Positions 22,330-31,354 of a DNA stretch of 64,000 nt are shown one piece after another (position 1 is the stretch's first letter; every line of letters begins with the position of its first letter). A model generated the notes under the pieces. That model ran no database searches and was not told the DNA's origin. It saw only the letters and a list, made by a program, of their open reading frames with translations. This stretch comes from Tolypeutes matacus. Its lineage: Eukaryota > Chordata > Mammalia > Cingulata > Chlamyphoridae. A program made the translations under genes and the position numbers. The DNA is taken from the NCBI GenBank assembly GCA_026826555.1, contig JAKSZT010053764.1, positions 35,348,079 through 35,412,078 of the forward strand. Direction: 5' to 3'.

Positions 22330-22475
22330 CTATTATTATTGAAATAATGAAAATGTTTTAATAATGATTGAAGTGATGAACATACTATGTGATTAGCCAA
22401 ATACCATTGATTGTACACTTTGGATAAATTGTATGCTTTATTAATATATATCAAAAAAATGATTTTAAAAATATA
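22330..22475 (+). mobile_element. L1-type 3' tail fragment
   Basis: 'ccattgattgtacactttgg' followed by 'ataaattgtatg' and an A-rich end matches the 3' tail also present at 40550-40620. Confidence 0.6.
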
Positions 22476-23111
22476 TGAGCAAGAAACTATTTTAAATGAC
22501 CAAGAACATTTAGGGAGAAAAAAAGAACATCTCAAAAAAAATGTAATAATTAAAATTAAAAACACAAAGGATAAGTTTAAAAGACTATCAGATGCAACTA
22601 AAGAGAGAACTACATGATTGGAAAATATTTCTGAAGAAATTATTCAGACTATAGTATGGAAACAAAGAAATATAAAATGTAAAAAATATGTTAAAAGATA
22701 GAGAATAAAGCTGTAGTTTCTAACATATATCTAACTGGCATTTCCAGATGAAGAGGAAAGAAATATGAGGGCTGAGACAATAACTGAAGCAAAATTGCTG
22801 AAAATATTCTAGAACTGTCTAAAAAATTAAAAAAAATAAAAAATATCAAGCTACAGACTTAAGAAGTCCAAAAACAAACCCAATCAAGGTAAATAAATAT
22901 AAATCCATACCATAACACACCATAGGAATTTGCAGAACACAACTATCAACAAAAAATAAAACCAAAATAAATCATTTAAAACTGACAGGAAGAAGAAAGA
23001 TTACCTTCAAAGGAACAACAATTTGACTGAGTGCTGACTTCTCAACAGCAACACTGAATACAGCAGACAGAGGGGGAAATATTTTGAAGATATTGTGAGA
23101 AAATAATTGTC

Positions 23112-23166
23112 AAAAACAGCTGCTTTTTTTTATGATTTTTTTATCTAGGTAATTTAGAATTACCTA

Positions 23167-23198
<32 letters not shown>

Positions 23199-23294
23199 AT
23201 CGGGAGGTCCCGGGGATCGAACCCAGGTTCCTCCATATGGGAGATGGACGCCTAACCATTTGAGCCACATCCGTCCCCAAAAACAGATGCTTTT
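23112..23294 (-). mobile_element. SINE, minus strand, with 16-bp TSD
   Basis: The insert at 23128-23278 shows a long T run, then the reverse complement of box B ('gggatcgaacccaggttcc') and box A ('tttgagccacatccg'). The flanks aaaaacagctgctttt and aaaaacagatgctttt match at 15 of 16 bases. Confidence 0.88.
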
Positions 23295-23479
23295 TAAAAG
23301 AAATTCTAAAGGATGTTCTTTAAATGGAAAGGAAAGGAATTCCCAATGGAGTCTGAGATGCAAGAAAGAATGAAGAGCATAGAAACCACAGAACAAGAAT
23401 AAAAAGTGCTAAACACATGAATAAACCCAAATCAAATGCTGACTGCTTAACAGAATAAGAATAAAAATTAAGAATAAGA

Positions 23480-23513
23480 AGGAGGAGGAGGAGGGAGAGG
23501 AGGAGGAGGAGGA
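23480..23513. repeat. (GGA)n microsatellite
   Basis: A short trinucleotide purine run. Confidence 0.85.
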
Positions 23514-23779
23514 GAAGTTGTTGTGAGATTTAAAAATCTTTTTCTTTCCAAGGAACTAGAGCAGGAACATGCCTACTACCTACCTTTGCCCATGTAGATG
23601 GACAACACTATAGGAATGATGTTCAAACAAATTAGAAGGAACCTTGATCCCTAAATGACTGTATGGATCCATTTTGCCAGTTGGTCCACTCACCTCAGAA
23701 ATGGTGTGTGAAAGAGAAATTAATCTCTATGATCTTTAATTCATTGTATTTTTGGAAATTAGACTGTACCCAAATCTAA

Positions 23780-24350
23780 ATTTAATATTTATATCCCAGT
23801 CATTAAATTTAGTGACACCCACCTGACTTAGATAATACTGTTGTAAAGTATCTTATATAATGCTAGAAATGTATATACCTAATAGTATAAACTCAGTGAC
23901 ACAAACAGACATCTGCACACCAATGTTCATAGCAACATTATTCACCATTGCCAAAAATTGGAAACAACCCAGGTGTCCATCAACAGGCAAATGGATAAAC
24001 AAACTGATGTCTATTCACACAATGGAATATTATGCAGCTGTAAGAAGAAATGAAGTTGTAAAGCATATGACAACATGGATGAACCTGGAGGAAATTATGT
24101 TGAGCGAAGCAAGCCAGACACAAAAGGACAAATACTGTATGAATGCGTTACTATGAACCAAATATATTGTATAACATATTGTTTGATTCAAAAAAAAAAA
24201 TTTTATATGTATCCATTACATTTAATTGAGAAATGTATATATTTATTCATCTATGTTTACTTTTTAGTTTTTAATTGTTTATATTTTCAATTATTAAATG
24301 TACAAAATAAAGGGAAAAAAGAAATCTGGAAAAAAATTTTTTTTAAATAA
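23780..24350 (+). mobile_element. L1 3' UTR fragment
   Basis: Typical L1 mini-gene like 3' text: 'accattgccaaaaattggaa', 'ggtgtccatcaacaggcaaa', 'atggaatattatgcagct', then an A-rich tail near 24300-24345. The 98-residue frame at 23860 is a by-product of this repeat, not a gene. Confidence 0.85.
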
Positions 24351-24354
24351 TGGT

Positions 24355-24710
24355 AGGACTACAAAGAAATAAACGAATATACCACAGTAATGAGAGTTTC
24401 ACACAATCCTCTCATGCATGCTTAAAAGCATCAATAATGATACAGATAATTTTATCAACACAATTAATAAGTTTGAACTAATGGACATATTTATAACATT
24501 AATGCCAAAAATGGTGCAAGCATACATGGAATTTTTATGAAAAAATGAACACATGCAGGGCCATAAAGGTAGTATCAATAAACCTCAAAGGATTGCTATT
24601 TATATAGGCTACATTTTCTGAATAAAATTCAATTAAGTTAGAAATTAGGGAAAATATAACTATAAAAATTAATTTGGAATTTAAGAAACATGCTTCTAAG
24701 TGCCATGTGG
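24355..24710 (+). mobile_element. L1 ORF2 fragment
   Basis: Decayed text resembling the endonuclease/linker part of L1 ORF2 ('gggccataaaggtagtatca', 'tagaaattagggaaaa'). No open frame. Confidence 0.5.
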
Positions 24711-25204
24711 TATGAGAGAGAATGATAAGATACTCACCATAGCTGTTCTAGGTGGTACCATGTGTCTATTTCTTACCAATATATTGTGAATGAAAGTGAT
24801 ATATAATTAATACTGATTGAACTTCTCCACACTTTTCTCCTTTCTTCAGTGATTTTGGAGGCAAAGTATTAAAGATGGTAGAGGTACAAAATGGAAGAAG
24901 CCTAGGTTCTTGTGTCGCCTCTTCCAGAGTATCTACCTTAACAAAACCACCGAAACAAAAATATCTGCATGGGACTCTAAAAAAGTGATAAAATAAGCCT
25001 TTACTATTTTATACCACTAAGATTTTTCAGTTGTTTGTTATAGCAGCTAGTGCAACTTATGCTGACCAGCACAGTTGGATCAGATTCCATAATATTATAA
25101 GTGGGAACTTGTATTACCTCTCCTTCTTCTTTGAGTGTATAGGCAAAATTCTCTCAAAAGCTAGAGAGGGGAGTAACTTCTTAAGCTGAGTTCACCATAA
25201 GTCA

Positions 25205-25445
25205 TATAGGTTAAGAAGTCTAGTCTTTAGAGTCAGACAGACATGAGTTTGAATCCTGGCTCTCCAATTTACTTGCTGTTTGTCCTTGGATCAATCACTA
25301 CTCTTTCCCTTTCTGAGGCCCAGCTTCTTCATCTGTAAAATAGGTATAATCCTTTCAACTTTAAGCAGTTGTTATGAGGTTTAAATTAAATAATAAAAAA
25401 ATAGGTAAAATTCTTAGTGTGGTGCCTCACTCATAGTAGATACCA
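25205..25445 (+). mobile_element. MIR SINE
   Basis: 'ttgaatcctggctctccaat', 'cttcatctgtaaaatagg' and 'gttatgaggtttaaatt' follow the MIR consensus in order. It is an ancient mammalian SINE. Confidence 0.88.
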
Positions 25446-25449
25446 TCAT

Positions 25450-27045
25450 TATTATTTTTTAAAAACTGTTTTATTTTAAAACTATATACCTCCTTTAGAA
25501 CCAATAATTTCTTTGTCCTTTCTGCACTCAGCCCTCCCCACATCCCTGGCCAAAATTTTTTCTCTTCCTATCAGCTGTCACCCACATGTGATTATATCAG
25601 CCTTGAGAGGAACAAAAAGAATAAATAGTGAGAGGATCCAAGGTCATACTGACAGCCAAACACCAATATGAAGTCCCATGATCTACAGAAGCTGGACTCC
25701 AAAGCCACCATGAATGCAATTCCAACCCAGTAAGTCCCAGCCCAATTCAGTGATGGCTCCTGATTTTTGGTAATGTGAGAGTTTATTTTAGCCTTCCAAA
25801 TAAGCCCCTATTTTACTTGGGCAAATTTAGATAGTGATTTTCTGTTCTTTACTAGCAAGGAGTCTAGACTAGTACAACTTAGTGACATAACTTGACCCAT
25901 TATTTTTTCCCTGACTCTAAAGTAGCAGAGGCTTTATATACATAACACCAAAACAACCAGGCAAAAAAGCTACATCTACCCAAGCTCATTTGAAGAACAT
26001 ATTTGATCCTTATTTCACTAAGTAAATGCCATTGATGGTCTGAAAAGAACATTTGTAGCATTCCCATGTGTGGGGATGGGCTCATTCCCCCACTCATTTC
26101 CTTCGGGGAATTATCAATTCCTTTGAAATCTTGTGCATATAAGTAAAACAGAAGCCCCTGGACAGCAACATTTCTCATTTAGTCCTTGTTCCGAAATAAT
26201 CCAAATGTATTCATAGTTCAAAATTCCATTGACATCCCTTTAAATAAAAATTAGAAATTAAACCATTAACCTAAAGACAAATAATGTATACTGTGACAAA
26301 GAGCTCAAAGAAATTGAGAGAAGAATTTAAAATAAAGACGCCAGATAAAAATTTTAAAGTACTTTGCTTCCTCCAACTTGTTCAATTCATTTGCCAATGT
26401 CTTCATGAAAGCAAATATATTTAAAACTCCCCTCAAGACTACTTATAAAATCAGGAGCCCTGCTCAAAGACAGCCATTGGATTTGTGCAGGGTTCTGGAA
26501 CCACGAAATGTGTGGCTACTATTGACAGATTAGGCTTTTATCTAATTGGGGTGCTCATGCTAGGAGCATGAAAAACTAAACTGCATTCCAACTTCTACTG
26601 GAGGCAACTTGGAGTTACTGCATTGAAGCACCTCTGATGCCATACTTTGATATCTTGATTAACAAATCCTGAGAGAGAAAGTGCCTTCAGAAAGTCAATT
26701 TGATTGCCAAAGACATTGGGAGATCTGTCTCCTCAGCAGTGCCATCTTTAGTTAAAGAGGAAGACATTGAAGATAGTTCAGAAACTATCCTTTAATTATG
26801 GTGGATCTATAATGGAGAAATTACCACTACCAGGTTTCCACAGCTTAGTCATGGGAATGGGGCAGATATCAACTGTTTGGTGGGCCCTCCAAACTGAAAG
26901 ACAGAAAAGCCTACTGAATATGTTGAAACCACTGGACACAGATACCCACTCCTGAGGGAAGGAAGAAAAGACTAGACTTCTTCCTTTCTTCAACCTCCAT
27001 ATCCAGTCAATACCCAAGTCCTATAGATATTCCCTCTGAAATATG
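25450..27045. other. Unique non-coding sequence
   Basis: No recognised repeat. A 92-residue minus-strand frame (25900-26178) and a 73-residue one (26796-27017) exist but show no domain or splice context, so I do not call them genes. Confidence 0.5.
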
Positions 27046-27229
27046 CCTTAAACTTGCCCCCTCTTCTCCTACTATCAATACATTCATTAAAGCCATCATC
27101 AATTCTCTACTATGGCCTGCTAACTGGTCCCTTTATCCAAATATCAGTTCCCTCCAAAATTGCTATGTGATCTTTTATTATGGTACATAAATATTATCCT
27201 CTATTAAAACTCTCTAAAGGCATCCCTTC

Positions 27230-27901
27230 ATATCTGTAGCACTTTGGTATTGTTTATGAATTCCAAAATTAGAGATTGGATTATATTTGTAAACAAGTCT
27301 GTTCTTCTGGGCATATTAGATTGTATTAGAGTCAGAGATTTCACTTTTACTTGATTAAATTATGATTAAGGCTTTGATTTGGCCAGTAGGACATTGAGTC
27401 TCTGCCCCCGTGGTGGGAGGGGTCTCACAGAGAAAACAACATGACAGAGGAGATAGAGTTTTGATGCTGGAGCCCAGGGAAGTAAATGCATGGAAAAGGA
27501 GAACACAGAAGTATATACACAGGAAGAGAGAGTGTTCCATAGACATGGCTCCGGGAAGACAGAGTGCTCCATAGACAGGGCTCTGGGAAGACTGATGAGC
27601 CTGATAGTCTACAGCTGACCTTATGGAGAAAGCAGAGCAGCTGAGCCAAGAAAGAAATGAGCCCCAGGGAGAAAGATAAGACTTATGCCTGCCTACAGCT
27701 GAGATAGAAGAGCCTTAAGAGAAAAGAGGAAGGCTGAACCCTCACAGACATCTCCCACCATCTTGCTTCAACATGTGGCAACAGAGTTTGCTGAGGAAGT
27801 AATTTTTGAATTGGACTCTTTAGGGCCTTGTAACTGTAGACTTCCACCCCCAAAAATACCCTTTATAAAAGCCATCAGCTTTGGCTGACTAATACAGTAT
27901 C
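27230..27901 (+). repeat. Solo LTR, ERVL/MaLR-like, copy 2
   Basis: A 662-bp LTR from TGTAGCAC (27235) to AATACA (27896), same family as copy 1. The flanks are again atatc and gtatc. Internal similarity to copy 1 is high throughout ('acagctgaccttatggag', 'aaataccctttataaaagcc'). Confidence 0.85.
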
Positions 27902-27904
27902 CTA

Positions 27905-28040
27905 CAAATCTGGGAAAAGGGTTCATAAAGCCCTTGAAATTCCATGCAAACTTTTATGTATATTCACATTTATTTTTTTCTGAAAAAGGCTACTATAACT
28001 TTCTGCATATTGTCAAAAGGATCCTTAAGCTGAAAAACTT
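27905..28040. mobile_element. Possible hAT MITE fragment (MER20/MER5-like)
   Basis: 'ggttcataaagcccttgaaa' and 'tgtcaaaaggatcc' then 'aacttaagaacca' resemble the 3' half of a Charlie-type MITE. It is decayed and its edges are unclear. Confidence 0.35.
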
Positions 28041-29483
28041 AAGAACCATCAGACCACATTCTCTAATAGAGTGGCAAGAATCCCTAGAGTAAATGGGCAG
28101 TGCCTAGCAAAGGAGGACAGACTGATATGCCAGGCCCTTAATATTGATGCTTGTACTTATGAACCTCATTCTTGTGAAAATGAAACTTAGCTAAGTATTA
28201 TCTATTGCCTAAGAGTTATGTCCTGAAGCCTCCTTGTTGCTCAAATGTGGCCTCTTTCTAAGCCAAATGCAATTTATAAACTCACTACCTTCCCCACACA
28301 TGCACATGGGACATGACTCCCAGGATGAGCCTCCCTGGCATTGAGGGATTATTATCAAGCACCAAATAGTGATGCATTTGGAAAAATACTTTGACCAAAA
28401 GGAGGAAATATTACATACAAATGAGTTTTTAATGGCTAAGAGATTTCAAAGTGAATAAGGAGGTCATTGCAGAGGTTATGCTTATGCATGCCTCAGGATG
28501 ATCTCACTAAATGCCACAGTAAACTGTGTCTCAAAAGTGGGACTCCTGAGGGCTCTAGAGACATCTAAACACTACAGACAGGGCAGACAATCTCAGGAAT
28601 TCAGCACCCTGTCAGTGGGCCTTATCTTGGAATATATGTTCCCCAATGTAACAGAGTTAGACTTATTTATAATTTCCTTACACATGGCTTTTCTGTCCCT
28701 TTTATTTGAACCTATAATTAGCACTATACCTGTTAAATATATGTACCAGAAACTTAAATCTTCTGGTTGTTCATATGCCCCAAACCATGAATCTCAGCAC
28801 AGTTGCAGCCGGTACCTACTCTCCAGTTCATCAGACTCACCCAAGACAACTAACAAAATGATGATGATGGACAATGCCCATCCTCAAAAAACAGAGTATC
28901 TACAACTACAAGCAAGACAGTTCCACTCATCTGCCCCATGGGATCTAAGCCCTCTCTCAATTGGAAGCAGAGTAGGCATCACCATCCTAAAATCCTCAAG
29001 ACTGAAGAGTGAAAAAACGTAAGATGGGAATGCTACTATGGACTAAAGTAGACATTTTATTATTCTAACAATGGAAGAACTTGTAATGTTGATATTAAAG
29101 GCAGTGGCCACCAGAGGTTCTGAAGGGAAGAAAAGGGAAGAATAGATGTAACATGGGGCATTTTTGGGACATTGGAATTGTTCTGAATGACATTGCCATG
29201 AAGGATACAGGCCATTATACATTTTGTCAAAACCTATAAAAATGTGCAGTGAAAAGTATAAACTATAATGTGAACTATTGACCATGGTTAGTAAGAATGC
29301 TTCAGTATGTGTTCATCAATTGTAACAAATGTACCGCACTAATCAAAGATGTTGTTAATGGGGGAAAGTCTGGAAGGGGGAGGGGTGGGGTATATGGGAA
29401 TCCCCCTATATTTTCGATGTTTCATTTATGTAATCTAAAGCTTCTTTAAAAATAAAATTTTAAAAAAGAACCAGAAGACCATA
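28041..29483 (+). mobile_element. 1.4 kb copy of the xenarthran element (module B)
   Basis: The insert 28059-29465 matches module B of the 2.85 kb element and is 5' truncated. The flanks aagaaccatcagaccaca and aagaaccagaagaccata match at 15 of 18 bases and act as the target duplication. It has the standard 3' end 'taaagcttctttaaaaata'. It contains the 174-codon open frame described separately. Confidence 0.85.
28498..29022 (+). other. 174-codon open frame inside module B, unknown
   Basis: The longest open frame outside L1 and ERV in this window. It has no domain that I recognise. A hydrophobic stretch around residues 55-80 ('FIISLHMAFLSLLFEPI') could be a membrane segment. The same block is open in the homologous part of the copy on the minus strand (31653-31886, 'FLQIAHLSLLFEPI') and is readable, then stopped, in copy 1 (12232-12390, 'VSLPMALLPLLFEPI'). 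It could be an ancestral accessory ORF of the element or just an unmutated piece of a 3' UTR. Nothing indicates expression. Confidence 0.25.
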
Positions 29484-29725
29484 TGCTAAGTCTTAACTAT
29501 TTTTCTTTGCATGCAAGATCACCCCTGAACTAGCCTCTGCCTATCTTTCCAGCCATACTGCCTGCTGCTCTGATATGGGTTCTAGCCATTCAGAATGTTT
29601 CCTACCTCTTGGACTTGGCCTCACATGGTACCTTCTCCCTTCAAATTTCACTTGTTTCCCTCCTAAACAGCGAGCTCCATGAGGGCAAAAATCATGGCTG
29701 AACCATCTCTGTAGAAATGCCCACA

Positions 29726-30119
29726 CTTTCAAAGTGGCCCATGATGGAATCCACTTCCTTGAATATACTGTTTTGCTCCCTCACATTATTTATTATCTGC
29801 GGTATTAGTCCTTCTATTTTTCCAGGCCTAGACTCCAGTGAGCTGGAGTTATACAACTCTGGGGACATCATTCACCTAGAATACAATGTACAATATAGCA
29901 GCCCAGCCTTTAATAGTCTGATGAAAGATCCAGGCCTTATATTCCTAAATATGGTCTCATGTACACAGAATTTACCCAGAATTTCAGCAGATCTACATTC
30001 CATTTGTAAGAATTCAATGACCCAGGTTACAAATGTCTGATCTATGATAACATAGTTTCTGTTGTCAGAAAGTGACATGGAATGCATTCTTTATTCACCC
30101 TCGGTACTTTAATAACAAC
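29726..30119. other. Unique non-coding sequence
   Basis: No repeat or gene recognised. A 107-residue plus-strand frame at 29717-30040 lacks any support. Confidence 0.45.
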
Positions 30120-30481
30120 AGCAAAAATAAAATCTTTCTTTTTTAAGAGCAGAGATTTTTTTAAAATATATTTTTTAATTTTTAAAGATATTTAGATTCA
30201 ATAAATGTTACACAAAAAATATAAGGATTCCCATATGCCACACTCCCCACACCTCCCACATCCTCCCACATAAACAACATCCTTCATTAGTGTGGCACAT
30301 TCATTGCAATTGATAAACAAATCCTGAGGCATTGCCACTGAGCATGGGCATTAGTTCACATTGTAGTTTACACTCTCTCACACACAATTCTGCAGGTTAT
30401 GGGAAGATATATAATGGCCTATATCTGTCATTGTAATGTCATTCAGGACGATTCCCAAGTCCCAAAAAAGCTCCCGTATTA

Positions 30482-31354
30482 CACCTTGTGGCAGTTTGAT
30501 GTAATTATGAATTCCAAAAATATAATTGAATCATGCTTGTAAACTGATCTGTTAATCTGGGCATGATTAGGTTAGGATTAGGGCATTGAGCCCCACCCCT
30601 TGGTGGGTGGGGAATTGAATAAAAAAAGGCAAGGCAAAGGACAGTTGAAGCAGTCTTTTGAGAAGCAGTTTTGATGTTGGAAAGAAGGCCCCAGAAGAAG
30701 AGAAGCAAGCCGTTCGCCTGATCGTCTACAGCTGAACTTGTGGAGGAAAGAGGACCTAAGCTCGGAGAGAAATGCAGCCCGGGAAGAGAGGAACCCCAGA
30801 AGCCTGAACCCTGGCAAATGCCGGCAGCTGTCTTGCTCTAACATGTGGCAATGGACTGTGGTGAGAGAAGAAACTTATGCTTGATGGCCTGGTAGCTGTG
30901 GACTTCTACCCCAAATAAATACCCTGGTGGGCAACATGGGAATCCCAGTGGGTTCTGTGTAATATTTTGGGTAATCTAAGCACCTCTTAAAATATATGTA
31001 TGTATATATATATAAATAACATTTTTGTAAGCAAATACACATATATGCATATATATTTATATATCATTTTGCAAATGAAATAAAAAATAAAAAATAAATA
31101 AATAAAAATATATGTATATATATATATAAATAACATTTTTGTAAGCAAATACACATATATGCATATATATTTATATATCATTTTGCAAATGTTTGTATGT
31201 ATTGTGAGAATTTTGATTTTTACCCACAATAAAAATAAATTTTAAAAAAAATCGATTTAAAAAATAAATAAATAAAAAATTAAAAAAATAAAAAAAGACC
31301 AACCCATTTTTGGTATTTCACATTAGCACCCCTTTTGCTGACTAATACACACCT
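30482..31354 (+). repeat. Solo LTR, ERVL/MaLR-like, copy 3, with insert
   Basis: TGTGGCAG (30487) to AATACA (31349), flanked by perfect 5-bp duplications cacct (30482-30486 and 31350-31354). It interrupts module B of the minus-strand element. The LTR itself is interrupted at about 30926-31297. Same family as the LTRs at 21301 and 27235. Confidence 0.88.
30926..31297 (+). mobile_element. Retroelement 3'-end insert with extended, duplicated tail
   Basis: Starts 'catgggaatcccagtggg' and reads through the common 3' end ('aatctaagcacctcttaaa') into an extra tail, 'acatttttgtaagcaaatac' and following, ending 'ttttacccacaataaaaat'. About 85 bp of that tail occurs twice (about 30990-31075 and 31109-31190). 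The same extra tail appears once, in reverse, at 49850-49955. It is a distinct 3'-end subfamily. Confidence 0.75.

Larger units (their letters stand above)
20460..23500 (+). mobile_element. L1M 5' end, interrupted by LTR and SINE
   Basis: 'aagatggtgacagactaa' near 20490 resembles the start of an old L1 5' UTR. Text typical of the L1M 5' end recurs at 22000-22240 ('agcaagagaaaagcaaagca', 'ccaagaattctatatctgg', 'ccttcaaaaatgagg') and 23000-23090. It is split by a solo LTR (21301-21948), an L1-type 3' tail (about 22330-22475) and a SINE (23128-23278). The short open frames in it are not conserved. The pieces could come from more than one L1. Confidence 0.65.
27050..29725 (+). mobile_element. L2 3' end split by LTR, MITE-like piece and retroelement
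   Basis: L2 text at 27050-27234 ('ggcctgctaactggtccc', 'aactctctaaaggcatccc') resumes at about 29510-29725 ('cctctgcctatctttccagc', 'cgagctccatgagggcaaa'). The 2.3 kb between consists of a solo LTR, a hAT-like fragment and a 1.4 kb retroelement copy. The L2 is therefore the oldest layer. Confidence 0.65.

Noticed and set aside
25900..26178. 92-residue minus-strand frame in unique sequence
   Set aside because: No splice sites, domain or conserved pattern that I can see; length is within chance for this amount of sequence.
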